A stretch of 64,000 nt of DNA from Corythucha ciliata (lineage: Eukaryota; Arthropoda; Insecta; Hemiptera; Tingidae). A program made the position numbers and the translations under genes. The notes below the pieces were generated by a model that saw only the letters and a list, made by a program, of their open reading frames with translations, was not told where the DNA came from and ran no database searches. This document shows positions 11,346 to 23,000 of this stretch, in pieces. The DNA lies in NCBI GenBank assembly GCA_038030265.1, contig CM075938.1:12873009-12937008 (forward strand), read 5' to 3'. The stretch's first letter is position 1. The number at the start of each line of letters is the position of its first letter.

Positions 11346-11510
11346 CAGCCAATTTTGGTAAATTTGTTTGCCAGTAAACCAACTTGACTGGGTGGCCTAT
11401 TTCAGTGACCGATTGCGCCGATTTTGCGCACTAAGAACAGTTTTTAGATGGTTTCACTCGATAAACAGTAATTTCGCTCACTAAAAAAACCCAATTTGGA
11501 GGGTTACAAT
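11345..11510 (+). repeat. Family C remnant after the F array
   Basis: A few diverged family C units (CCAATTTTGGTAAATTTG, AGTAATTTCGCTCACTAAAA) follow the F array directly, so F sits between two family C segments and may have expanded inside a C array. Confidence 0.5.
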
Positions 11511-11735
11511 TACAGTGCTAGCCGTGAGACATAAGAGCTTCCCCTCCACCACGGCGCTGAGTTTACTTCATTCGGCGGGAGGCGTATTTTTGCCAAACTA
11601 ATAGTTCACGTTACGATGAATGTTGTTGTTTTTTTCTCATGTTTTCGACCTTTGGGTTTCCTTAATTTTCCGATTTTTCAATTATCAGAGATCGAGACCA
11701 TTGATAACGGTGTCTGTCTGGATAACTGTGTGACG
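11510..11735. other. Short plain stretch
   Basis: No feature recognised. Confidence 0.4.
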
Positions 11736-11739
11736 TGTG

Positions 11740-11822
11740 GTATATTATTTCTAGGGCGGGGGGCCGGATGGTGTCATATAATATGGCCCCCTCCTTAAGC
11801 TGACTTTGGATCCGCGCCTGCG
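11740..11822 (-). mobile_element. Inverted element end (CAGGCGCGGATCC)
   Basis: On the minus strand this reads CAGGCGCGGATCCAAAGTC, the same start as the elements at 3718 and 23835. The body matches them poorly, so only the terminus is certain. Confidence 0.45.
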
Positions 11823-12295
11823 TCATACCTTCTGTTTCCCACAAACAAGAATATGTGACCAGTGCGGCCGGAGAGATTTCAATGAGGCGTGGGAGAACGG
11901 GAGAATTCTAAAAAAAAAATGGTTCCCCGCACCTTTGGGAAAATCCCGCCTCCCATCCTCTGATCAATCCAAACCACACTGTCATCCACTAGTTATGGGT
12001 TATCCTGGGGGTCAACCATAAGCTAGCATTTTTTTTTTTTTTAATGGCTTTGCGTACGAGCGCACTATCCAGTTATGAATGAATTATCATTTTTATATCC
12101 TGTTCCAACAACTGTGCACTTCACACCCTTGCTACGCGGGCGTTTCGGTCGGTGCGCGGTTTGTTGAACGCACACTGCCGGGAGATTAGCCAGTGCGCAA
12201 CTGCACAGAGAAGTATTCCAAGAGGCAATGAGCGTAGTGGGGCCCCTCACCGGTAATGTTGGGACGCGGTTGGTTGGGTTGGGTGCGGGAACGAA
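11823..12295. other. Plain stretch with a GC-rich patch
   Basis: About 12115-12260 is GC-rich with several TGCGC motifs. It may be an undescribed short interspersed element. No coding sequence or RNA gene can be supported. Confidence 0.4.
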
Positions 12296-12299
12296 TGGT

Positions 12300-13140
12300 C
12301 CGCTGATCGTACAATGGCGCGGAATAGTAAATCAAGCCATTACAAGGGCGCGATTAGCCGGTTTGGCCATTTTATAGGGGATGACAATCCGTTTAGCCAT
12401 TTTCCATCACTCTTATAGTGGCCTACTCGTGGGACTGAGAATGGACAGTCAGCCATTTTTCGACGAATCGGCAATTGAGTCATTTGTAAAGAGCGAATAA
12501 ACCAATTCAGCCATTTTTTGGGACCAATTGAGCCAAATTTGCCAATTTTAGGGCGTGAATAGCAGGTTTGGAAATTTTCGGAGCGCGAATGGTTTGTTTT
12601 TTCATGTTCATTTTTGAGTTAGATTTGCCTATTTTTAGGGCACAAATTGCCAGTTTAGACGTTATCAAGGTGCAAATCATCAGTTTAGTCTTTTGGGCGT
12701 CGCGAATTGTCGGTTTCCATTTTAAGGGCACAGATATCGTCAGTTTGGACACTTTCATGGCTCTAATCTTCAGTTTTAGCCCTTTTTTGAGTGAATACGA
12801 CGATAGGCCAATTTTAGCGCGTGATATCCATTCAGGCTATTTTTAGAGTAGAAATAATCAGTTTAGGCGTTTTAAAGGTGCGCGAATCATCAATTTTCTC
12901 ATTTTTAGGTCTAAGTAAGCCAGATATGTTAATTTTAATAATGAATAATGAGTTTTTAGGTCTAAGTAAGCCAGATATGTTCATTTTAATAATGAACGGT
13001 AAATATGTTAGAGGCAGGATCCACTTCGGTGCAATTTTTCGTGATTTGTCCATTTTATGGCACGTATAGTCATTTTGGCCATTTTAAAGGAGCGAATAGT
13101 CAGTTTGACCATTTTTGGGGGCGTGAATCCGTGCCGTCTT
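12300..13140 (+). repeat. Family A array, second block
   Basis: The same 30-bp consensus as at 4020-5325, for example GGTTTGGCCATTTTATAGGG and GTCAGTTTGGACACTTTCAT. A 55-bp segment at about 12904-12958 is repeated almost exactly at 12959-13013 (shared AGTAAGCCAGATATGTTNAT), a recent local duplication. The array ends in a G run of 14 at 13143-13156. Confidence 0.8.
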
Positions 13141-13214
13141 TAGGGGGGGGGGGGGGAGGCCGATGGGCCAGGGCCCCGGATTCTTCAGATTTTTTTCCAA
13201 CACGGGAACAAAGA

Positions 13215-13675
13215 TACTCATCATAAACAGCGCTCAATCATAGCTAAAATTGAAAAGTCGGAAATTCACTGTTTCCGGGGGCAACACCACGTCTATAAAC
13301 GAGACAAAGTGCTATATGGCGGCTAAAATGAAGAAAAAGCGCTCATTCTCAGCCAAAATAGTAAAAAATCACGGTTTCCAACGGCCACTTTTGGGCTGAG
13401 TTAAAGTGCTAATTAATCTCTAAGGTAAAAGAAATTGCTGATTCGTAGCTAAGATCGAAAAAGCTCATACTGTCGACTAAATTGTGTTAAAAACTGCTTA
13501 TTGAGAAAAATCGCTCATAAAGCAGATAAAATTGGGAAAACGTCATTGACAGATAAAAATGAGAAAGCTGCTAATTCACGAATAAACTTGGGGAAAATAA
13601 CCAATTCGTTAAAATTCGTAAAATTCAGAAAAAAACGCTGATTTTTGGCTAAAAGAGGAAAAATAGCGGGTTCAT
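13215..13675 (+). repeat. Family B array
   Basis: Units of the type GCGCTCATTCTCAGCCAAAA and GCTAAAATTGGGAAAA recur about every 30 bp. Two copies of a longer module (GTTTCCGGGGGCAACACC near 13268 and GTTTCCAACGGCCACTTT near 13374) are about 106 bp apart, showing a higher-order layer. Confidence 0.65.
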
Positions 13676-13677
13676 AG

Positions 13678-13775
13678 CAGGGGCGTAGCCAGCCTTTGAT
13701 CTATGGGTGGGCAGCTTCACGTGAGCACAATTCAGTTGCATCCCAATGACTACATTGGGAGGCTCATTATTCGGT
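13678..13775 (+). mobile_element. Element end CAGGGGCGTAGCCAGC
   Basis: It begins with the terminus shared with 9002 and 41334 and aligns with 2729-2775 for about 45 bp. A possible opposite end, CTGGCTACACCCATGG, lies at 14631-14646. The two would delimit a composite element of about 970 bp carrying the LINE fragment and family C repeats between them. Confidence 0.45.
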
Positions 13776-13839
13776 GGTGAGCCCCCAGAAAGAGATCTCG
13801 GTAGTTCATCAACGCAGAACCCATTGGAATTTTTACCTC

Positions 13840-14090
13840 CTGGTATACGGAAACTGCGGTAACTTAGTGCCCCAAACTGGACTCTTCTGTCGTACAGACG
13901 AATATGGCCCCTTGTCAGGAACTTGCAGGCCTGTAATCTGTCGGGTTACGTCAAGTTGCGTAAACTGTCTTCAACAAGCGCGTTCGACGAGCTCATGATC
14001 TAAGAAAAGTGCAGCTTGTCTGATGAGATGATCGCATGATGTCTACAACAGAAGGGGGTCGCATGAAATTGAAATTTTCACGGAGCTTTG
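13840..14090 (+). pseudogene. Decayed LINE reverse-transcriptase fragment
   Basis: The DNA from GCGGTAACTTAGTGCCCCAA onwards aligns by eye with 42155-42310, upstream of the reverse-transcriptase core in the LINE there. Shared landmarks include AGACGAATA, GTCAGGAACT and GAAATTGAANTTTTCANGG. One frame reads CRPVICRVTSSCVNCL, resembling the RPISL block at the start of the RT domain. The catalytic region is absent. It is a truncated, non-functional copy of the first LINE type. Confidence 0.6.
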
Positions 14091-14114
14091 GCTTTTTACA
14101 GGCGTTTGAATATG

Positions 14115-14510
14115 AAAAAATAGATGTTTGAGCCGTTAAAATTCATCATTTCATTGAGCCAACCCTACGATAATGGGTTTTCAGCAAGACCAAATCCAAC
14201 GAAATTTGATTTTCAGCTTCAGCTAGCCTAAAAACCCACGAAATTTGATTTTTTTTTAGCTCTAGTGGTTTTTAGTTCTTCAGTGGGAATCCCCACGAAA
14301 TTAGCATTTTAGTAAGCCATTGGTTCTATAGCGAGCAAAATCCCACGAAATTTGCGTTTTAATGATCAAATTATAATTTCGCGTAATCGTTATAACGCTT
14401 TGATTAGAGTGCTAAAACCGCGTAATTGTGGTTTTGAATGAGGCGACTCCGCGACGTTGATGGTTCATAGAAAATTCGCGAAATTTTGGGTTTTCAGCGT
14501 TTGAAATTTG
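14115..14510 (-). repeat. Family C array, inverted
   Basis: Units such as CCCACGAAATTTGATTTTTT and AAATTCGCGAAATTTTGGG recur about every 30 bp on the opposite strand to the family C consensus. Confidence 0.7.
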
Positions 14511-14511
14511 A

Positions 14512-14650
14512 GATACGCTGTATGATTAGTACTTTTAGATAGTAGGTACTATCTATAGTATAGTGGGCAACTGTCCCACTACGGCTTCGTTTTCGTGTCT
14601 AGTGGACGGAAACTGCCCATCCCTGCCCCCTCTGGCTACACCCATGGCTC
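14512..14650. other. Region with a possible element end
   Basis: It holds a short TAGTACTTTTAGATAGTAGG repeat-like stretch and ends with CTGGCTACACCCATGG, similar in reverse complement to the CAGGGGCGTAGCCAG terminus. Confidence 0.35.
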
Positions 14651-17270
14651 CCGCCTAGAAGAAAAAAAAAGGCGTGGCCAAGCGGTCAATTAAGCGTTTA
14701 CAACGGGGTGTTTGCCAATAAAACGGAACATTTTGCCCGAAAAAAACGGACTTTCCACAGCAATAATGACCATTTTTGTCAGAAACTCCCACTTTTTCCC
14801 AATAAACTGCTAAAGCGATTGAAACACGACAATTTTGGCCCCTCCAGAATCTGACTGGTTTGGCTACAAATCGTGAAGTCCATCGGATAACGCTGCGGGA
14901 TTTACGCAACAGAAACACAAGGAGCCCCATCACCGTCACCGCAACTCCCTGAAACGGCCTAATTCTTAACTCGAAATCATTTGACTCCTCTCAACTCAAA
15001 TATACTCCCCTTTCAATTGTTTTAACCTTTGAGTCATCACTTTCAAGACCTTGATGCAATGAGCCTTAAACGCGCTCTTGGAATTTCTCTTTGAGATCAA
15101 CATTCCACTCGTTATTCCGGCTTGTGTTTACCGTGCCACTGATATTTATGAACTCAATCGGAAAGCGGTCAACCTTACAGAAAATTCCTCAATAAAGGAA
15201 GAATTTTAACAAGATATTGCTACTACTCCCCTCACCCTTACCACGCACGATTTTGATTTTTTTTTATTTTCAGAAATAAACTTTTATTCGTTTTTGCGAG
15301 AATGAAATATTGCGGGAGCGTTGTTTTGGTCCCGATGGCACCGATTTTAATCACCACCGCAGAGATTTGTGAAATTCTTATTGATTGACTTCGAGATTTT
15401 TCAAAATTTGGGTTGTGGGAGTGACCATTTTCTCCCAAAAGATATCATATCGAAATTGTTTCAGAAGAGACAAGATTAGGGGGAACGGACTTTCAAGTAA
15501 ATTGTCCTCTACGAGACATGGCTCAGAGCAGGGCTTGGATGGGGGTGGGTGGGGTTACATTAGTTCGCCAGTTTTCAAAACTGGTTTTCCTTTGTCGGCA
15601 GTGAAGCAAAATTTATCCACACAAAGCAGTAGCACGACCTCATTTGTAAATTTTTATTGCTGTACGCTTGTTTTATTTGATTTTATTATTTCCCCGCAGG
15701 AGCGTACCGCGTGACTTTAAAACACTTCCATACTGGGCTTTCTGCATCAATTTAAAGATTCCCCCTTTCTTTTAAAGAATGAAAGAAAAGAAGCCTGGCT
15801 CGATTTCATTTTACCCTTGCCGTTAAATACGGGAAGCTGCTCCCTTTTAAAAGACGTGATGAACCCTTCGTCGCACCGATTAAAACTTCTCCCTTTTACC
15901 CCCAGCGATCAGTCAAGAGTTTTACTGGTATAAATTTAAAAAGACGTTATTGGGTGTGGGGTGGTTTTGTAGGGGATATACGCAACATTTTTTTAATTTT
16001 TTTTTTCGTAGGAAAAAATCCCCCACCCCAACGGCGCTCAGCAATGAGTATACCACCGTCTTGCAACCCCTCCTATTTTTTTTCCCTAAATGGACCGTTC
16101 CTATTTATCATGGTCATTTGTTCCCAGTTCCTATTTCTGTGTATGCTGGCTGACTAAAATTTATGTGGCGTAGCCTTTCGAGGGAAGGTCTTGTTTAGTG
16201 TGTTGTCAACAAGGGTGGTGGTTTGGTCTTTTTGATGGCTGTAGATTTTTTTTCTGGGTAAATCCTCCCTCCGCCCCGCCCCGCCGCACACGAGTCACTA
16301 AAACGATGTTCTTTCTGCGAATTATTCGAGAGAAGTTTCAGCGGTTTTTTAGTCGACGTGTTTTCTGTTGTCTAGAATACGAAATTGACTAATTTTAAAT
16401 GAAATGTTAATTATATGCGCGTACCAATGTTTCGCCCCCAGAATTCACACCTATCCCACATCCCTCACAAGAATTACGTGCTTTCGCTTTTCTAGAACAA
16501 ACACATTTTTTTTTTTTTTTTTTTATTAGCTCGCATCCCGTCCCAATCCATTCAAATGTCAACGTACTATTTACCTTGATAATGACCTCCTCCCACCCTT
16601 TCAAAAATACTTTCGGCCCTGGAAAGTTTCTAATCCATGAATGAACGCGGGCGGAGGTCTTCCTTATCGTAATAATTGACTCGAATCGAGTAGGGATGAA
16701 CGCAAAATCTAATCTAATCATCGGGTATTTCACATTCTTTCGCAATCCGCAGACGATGATTTAACCCACGTCGACTAAACCACTCCAAAACAAATATTTT
16801 TCAATTTCCTGTGAAGCCTCCTCGTCCGGATTAAGCCTAACTAAGAAGAACATTATCCTTAGTAAGCCGTTTCGTTAGCTATAAGCATCTTTCTCATCAA
16901 GATCAGGGGCTTCACACTATTACAAAAATGCAGGGAACGAGTTACAATCGTGAAGAAAACGCTTAAGCGAGCGTTTTTTAAATTACATTTACAGCCGAGT
17001 GAAACTGGAACGATTCCTTAATGGAATATATTCTTGGAATACTTTGAAAGGAACGTCTGTTTTCATTCAAGTAGCCTATATATCTACTCTCCCCCCACCC
17101 TATCAGCCCTATTCAAGGTCTAGAGGAGGGTGGATTGCTAGGAATTCATGAGCATACCATCAAGTTCCTCGTTCGACGGCTGTCATAAACCTCTAAAAAG
17201 AAGAAACGAGAGCTCATCGTTTAAAAAAAAACAGCATTGTTCTTGGAATTAATTCCTTTCCTTAGTTTGT
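14650..17270. other. Plain AT-rich block
   Basis: About 14690-14940 may be a very degenerate array (ACGGAACATTTTGCCC, ACCATTTTTGTCAGAAAC). The rest has T homopolymers (16507-16524), C/T-rich runs and no recognisable frame. A pyrimidine tract ending CCCCGCAG near 15699 resembles a 3' splice site but has no coding sequence after it. The 112-codon minus frame at 16407-16745 is unassigned. Confidence 0.5.
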
Positions 17271-17284
17271 TACAAAATTACGAG

Positions 17285-17430
17285 TTGGCAGGTTCTTGGG
17301 CTCAAAATACGAGGATTCTCGGCCAAACAATTAGATTCTTCGGCTGAATTTCCAGTTCAGGGCTTCAGGGTTGAAAAAGCTCGAATGTGAGGCTAAATTG
17401 CTGGTTTCCTAGCTGAAATGTCAGTTTTAA
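17285..17430 (+). repeat. Degenerate D-like repeats
   Basis: Units such as GGCTGAATTTCCAGTTCAGG and GGCTAAATTGCTGGTTTCCT resemble the GGCTGAATATCCGCGAAATT half of family D. Strongly diverged. Confidence 0.4.
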
Positions 17431-17539
17431 TTGTCCTTTCTGTAGACACTAACAAGCTTTTGAGATAGAATTAACAAATTGTTGGTATACAATGTCACAA
17501 TTACTAGAGGATGATTTCGGTGCGCGGTTGACGCTTTGA

Positions 17540-18370
17540 AGAAACCAATTTTGCGGGTTTGGCCAACACACACAAATAGTGTAGTGGATGCGAACAGTGA
17601 ACCCAAGGTTCGAATCCCGTTACTATTCCACTTGTTGCTATAATATGACTACAGTGCCACGGCGTACACGTTTTATGCTGTGCTTGAACAAAACACGCCT
17701 CGATTGAAGCGCATGCGTAGTATGGGTGTGAAGCGCACGGCTGACTGGGCGTGGCGTGGCGCATAAGCCTCAAAAGTGACTTCGGCGCAGCTGGGTTTCT
17801 GCCCGCTGATTAATAATGACAACAAATTGTGAGTTTGGCTTGTTGAAAATCAATTTCGTGAACTGACGGGCTCAATAAACATTTTTTTTTTTTAGTTTGC
17901 CTCTTTCATAAACCCATTTTGCGGTTTTTGTCCTTCCGAAAAAGCAATCTTGCTGGGCTGACGATTCCTTAAACCATTTTTTGAGGGGTTTGCTCCTTTA
18001 AAAAAAAATACAATTTTGTGCGTTCGATACATTCAAAAACAAATTTCACAGCGCTGATCCTTCGAAAAACCCAATTTCACGTGTTTAGTTCGTTGGAAGA
18101 AAACCATTTCGCGTGTTCCGGACAGTTGAAAAACGATTTCGCGGGTTTGCCTCTTACGAAAAAGTAACTCCACAGGTCTTGAATAATCCAAAAAAGGTGG
18201 TTTGGTGGGCTTGGTTCAGTCAAAAAACAATGTTCACAGAGCTCTCATCCCAAAAACCTATTTCGCTGGGTTGACCCTTCAAAGAAAACTATATTTTATG
18301 GTCGACACTTTCAATAAAGCACTTTTACGGCTTTGAGCCTTTTTTAGAGAACCGATTTGGTGGGTTTGAT
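17540..18370 (+). repeat. Family C array
   Basis: Units of the type CCAATTTCACGTGTTTAGTT and AAACCATTTCGCGTGTTCC with about 30-bp spacing, interrupted at 17560-17800 by a tRNA-like insert and a GC-rich stretch. Confidence 0.75.
17575..17627 (+). mobile_element. Mini tRNA-like SINE head
   Basis: An A-box-like TAGTGTAGTGG (17577-17587) and a perfect B box GGTTCGAATCC (17607-17617) lie only 19 bp apart. The ends AATAGTG and TACTATT can pair over six of seven positions as an acceptor-like stem. At 53 nt it is too short for a normal tRNA and lacks an anticodon arm. It is best read as a deleted tRNA pseudogene or SINE promoter, with the GC-rich body reaching about 17775. Confidence 0.45.
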
Positions 18371-18394
18371 TCTTTCAACTTTCAAGAGACCAGT

Positions 18395-18490
18395 TTGAAA
18401 ACGCTCATTATACACGGATAAAATTGAAAACAACGCTGAAATTGAGGAAAAACGCTCATTCGCAGCTAAAAATTGAGAGAAATAGCCGGA
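18395..18490 (+). repeat. Short family B segment
   Basis: About three units (AACGCTCATT, GGATAAAATTGAAAACAACG, GCTAAAAATTGAGAGAAA) bridge the C and D arrays. Confidence 0.6.
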
Positions 18491-19795
18491 AATATCATCG
18501 ACATCGCAATTTTTGTGTGCAAATAATCGCGAAATTGCAAGTTGTGAGTCCAAGTTTCTTTCTTTGAGTAATCGTGAAGCTTAGGCTTCCACGACACTAG
18601 CGCCCCGACGAAAAAATCGCAAAATTGCAGCATTCTGGAGGCTAATATCAGTGAACCCTTTGGACATTCCTGTCTGAAATTTACGATGTGTCGCACGTAT
18701 TAGGTCTTAAATAATTTCGTAAATTTAAAAGTTTCAGGGATTTTGTTTTCCAGTGGGTGTGAATGCCGGACCCCGTGACAGCGCTCAAAGCCTAGCTAAT
18801 ACGACCACAAAATTTCATCTCTCAGGGCCAACAACTGGAAAATTGAAAGTTTCGGGTCAAAATATCCGCGAAATTGCTAGTTTCCGGTCTTTAATTTCGT
18901 GAATTTGAAAGTTTCGAGAATTTTTTTTTATCCAGTGACGGCGGAACCCGAGCATCTGGCCCAGAAAGCACCGTGACGAACCGCGAACTCATAACATTTT
19001 TCGGGCAAATTACCGCGAAATTGGATTTCTCCTGGGGTTTTTAAGCTGCTGGCTAATATATGCTGGGTTTAATTTAGGCAAGTTTCACGGCTTAATTCAA
19101 GCGAAATATCAAAAGTGTGAATTCCTTTTTTGTCTAGCGAGCTAGGACCTTTGGCCAGCCGGCCCTGCGACGGCGTAGCTGTAGCCTCACGAATAGCCGT
19201 GTAACAGCAACGTTTAATTGCCAAGCATTGAGTTTGCAAGCTCGGGTCCTGAATTCAGTGAAATTATAAGTTCCCTGGCTGAACATCCGTGAAATTGCAA
19301 GTTTCCGGTCAAGTCGGGTGTTTTTTCCGGTGGTTGAGAACCCTGGGCCTCGACTGCGCCAATAGCCTGGCAAATTGTCGTGTAATTGCAACACTCGTGG
19401 ATAAACATTTTATGAGTTTGCAATTTCGGGTCCTTTGAGTGAAACTACAAGTTTCCCAGCAAGAATATCTGCGAAATTGAAAGTTTTGGGTCTTAATTTA
19501 AGTGAAATTGCAAGTTTCAGCGTCTTTTTTCGTGGGGGCGCATCCTAAAGGCTATCCAGCTCCAACAGAGCCCGGAGCCTGACGAATACGCAGATTATTG
19601 ATAGTTCGATGGCCGAATATCCGCGGCAATGTCACTCCATTTTCGAAAATGCCAGTTTATAGTAATTCATTTTCAATTTACGCCAAATTGCAAGTTTCGC
19701 ACTCATTTTTGTGTGCGGCGAAACTCTCAATTGGAAGTTTTCTGGCTGAATATCCGCGGGATTGCAAGTTTTTGACCCTAATGTGAAGGAGAGAA
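18490..19795 (+). repeat. Family D array with about 190-210-bp higher-order period
   Basis: Thirty-bp subunits (CCGCGAAATTGCAAGTTTC followed by GGTCTTAATTT or GGCTGAATAT) alternate. About every sixth unit a GC-rich module occurs, with a core like GNGGAACCCNNNGCCTGGCC, then CGACAGCGCC and AGCCTGACGAATA. Modules start near 18752, 18938, 19130, 19327 and 19530, i.e. spacings of about 186, 192, 197 and 203 bp. No coding potential. Confidence 0.8.
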
Positions 19796-19914
19796 AAAAT
19801 TGTTGCTGTATTGTAGCCGATGGTTATTGGTTGGTGGGGTTAAGGAATCATCTCCTTGGTAAAAGATAAAAGAACTTTTTTGAAAACCCACCCCGTAAAT
19901 CCGTCACTGCCCCT

Positions 19915-20085
19915 TATAGAATTTTCGTGGGTTTGGTTTATTTTTTGGCGTTGGTTGACTCATTTATGAAACAAATTTCGAGGGTTTGTGACTCTTTTCT
20001 AAAATCAATTTCTTGGGGTTGCCTCTTTAAAAAATCGATGTCTCAGCGTTGAGTGATTCAAAAACCCGTTTTCGCACAAACGGTT
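19915..20085 (+). repeat. Family C segment
   Basis: Diverged units such as TTTCGTGGGTTTGGTTTATT and AAAATCAATTTCTTGGGGTT close this repeat block. Confidence 0.6.
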
Positions 20086-20089
20086 TGGG

Positions 20090-23000
20090 TTTGACACACA
20101 GACGGCCAATTCAGTCTGTTAACTGTAAATTTCAGTGGGATTATTCATCTGTGCTCAAAAGCCGGCAACGATTCCTGAAAAACAAAAATCGTAATATTCG
20201 ACGCGTAATTTCGGATAGTCTGTTTATGAAGCTTGGCCACTTGCTTTTTAGCCGAGAAATGCTCAGTTTTTTCAACGTCAGAGATGGACCGTCCTGGATG
20301 AGTAAACCCATTGGCAACGCGTGACGTAAACGGTCATTATAGGCTTCTTGCCACTGATGGAGTGCCTGGTCGTCAGTCGGCGACTTTCGTGAGAAGTTTT
20401 AAGCTGTCCTTGAACACCACAAATGGTTTTTTTGTTTCTAAAAAAAGTCGTTTCATGGTTTATATTATTCCTTCTCCTCACTACGCCCAACTAACCATAT
20501 CCAATCTTTCCAATTCCCAGCGCGCATCTCTTTCTTTATACACTCGAGATAAGTCCAAGGATCTTTTTTCTCAAGAGGACACACATGTGCCCTCGGCATG
20601 CGTGAGGTCCAAACCACTTCAGAAGAGACTATCAGGACACGCTTAAAGCTTAAAAATAAAAATCGTGGGTTTATAAAAAAATGTAGTGGAACGGAAAAAG
20701 GTATACAATTCTTATTTTCTTGGGGAAGAGTATGGAACTTTTTTTTTTTTTTTTTTATCCCCGTGGTATAAATGAACTGGAAAGACGAACTGTGGTGGGG
20801 TGGGATAGGGGACGAGGAGGAAACGATTTCAAATGTATGAAGTAGGTATAGGATTGGGTTTCTATTTTTAAGAGAGATCCTTTCCCGCGCCCGAACTTCC
20901 TCAAGAGTACTTCAATCTGCCTACGGCCCTTCGCTTCTTATAATTTTACAATTTATATGGCTCCTCTGAGCGTTGTGAAGAATTCTTTTGACACCCCTCC
21001 CCCCCTCTCACTCACCAGTCACACTTTGGAACATTGAACAATACGAGTCACCACCGGACCATTACCACACAATATAACTTCCTTTTGAATCAGTAGGCGC
21101 CTTCCACCCACCCTCCCGCCTATGTGTAGTCTCATCACATCACTCACATCCCTCTAATTATTTTTTGACGAAGGGCTCCTGGTCCTGTCATCAAAGTAGA
21201 AAAAAAAAAACGCTTGACGATCTCAATCAAATTCTGGTACTTTAAAAGCCTCCTTTTCCTCTCTCTTCCCTTTCATGATGATCACCCCCCCCCCTCCGTC
21301 AAACCTCCCTGATGATTGAATCAAATTGTGGACAGCAGCACAAGAGAACAGGTTTCTTCTACGAATAGATAAACGTAAGCATTAATTGATTCCTTTCTAC
21401 CACTTCCAGAAAACGTTAACACACCCCCCCAGCGGGGTCTCATTCTCCCTTCTGTCTTCGGGCACATATTTCAGCCCCCCCCCCTCTTACATCTACTTCA
21501 CAAGACCCGGCTCAAGCAACTATTACCTGGAACAAAGACACCCTACTGGGTTCTTTAGGGATATTGGCATTCTAATTTATTTGGCGGCTCTGAATTTTTT
21601 GTTTTTGTTTGCTAATAATAACTATTATCACATTAAAGTTTTTCAAACCTATTTTTATACGAAAACCCGAGTAGTTAGGTATTGGTTTCTTTATTATTTA
21701 TTTATTTGTTGATAAAAAAGATTGATGTAATTCAAATAAACATCCCCCTCCTCATACTTTAGTCCTAACCACTGAAAAAAAAACTTTCGGAGTGCTCCAG
21801 CTGGCTTTTTTTTCCTTTTTTTTTTTTGAAGATCTCTCCTCCCGATTTTACTGCCATACGGTTCAATAACACGCATCTAGGGAAATTTGACACTCGATCA
21901 GTTAAAATAATTCACTGTACCCTCTTTTTTCTAAAAGAAAAACACCCTTCTTCCCCAAGTGCGTATATACCAGGCCTGGCATTCCCTCCTCTCCGCCGTA
22001 TGAAAATCAATGAAAATAAAAGCACATGCACGTTTTTTCGTCTCGGAATTTCGTAACTGTGCTGGGAGGTTGTTAAACTTTTGTTCTCCTCTACTAAAAA
22101 AATTATTATTTTTTGTGTGTGTTAATTCACTAAACGAATTATAATATTGATTGGAGGCAATTGACCTTTTTGAGTTGTTGCCGCGGTCTGCCCTCGACTT
22201 TCTCCATGTTCGAGAGAACCGTCGTAACTTTATTTATTTTATTTTACTTTGTTTCAAGGTTGTGGGGAGGGGGTGTGGGAGATCGTTGGAACAAACAAGA
22301 AGAACGATGTAAAAGATGCGGTGGTGGGTGGGAGAAATGTTTGAAAAATTTGACAGCTTAAAACATATCCGCCCCTCCACCACTCTTCACAGCCATTACG
22401 TAAAAAAAAAAAAAAAAAAAAACGAAACGCTTTGTACGGATTTAGAAATGACAAACGACGCCTTGCTTCCGTCCGTTTTTTGTCCTTCAACTTCCTTCGA
22501 AGACACTTTTTTAACCCAATTAGTCTTGGAAAACTCTCAACTAAATTTTTTTTTTTTTTAGTTCGAAAAAAGATTTGGGACGAGTTTTTTTGACGTCGCC
22601 GGAAATTAATAATCTTAGCGAGATCGCACAATTTGATTCCTTGCGCTAATACGTAAACAGAGAGAGAGAGAGAGAGAGTGAGAGAGAAAACGCGTTCAAA
22701 AGATCACGACCCGGTTGTGAACGCGAAATCCGAGATAGCGATCTACAAAAAAATAATTTCAAAATGTGACTTCCTCTTGGTCTTCTCAGACATGTATTCA
22801 TTCACGAGGGGGGCGACGGTGGAATGATAAAGACGCGAGTGGCTCTTCTACTCGCTTATCTGTGTAAGACAAACGTAATAAAGATAAATTCTGTAATAAG
22901 AAGTATTTTTTTAGAGATTTGTCAGGTGGGAAGCAGAGGAGATAAAAAGGACAAATAAGGTACACCATAGAAGACGGTTAATTCCTGAGAACTTCAAATA

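Noticed and set aside
16407..16745. 112-codon minus-strand gene
   Set aside because: Contains a run of lysines from a T homopolymer, and no recognisable domain.
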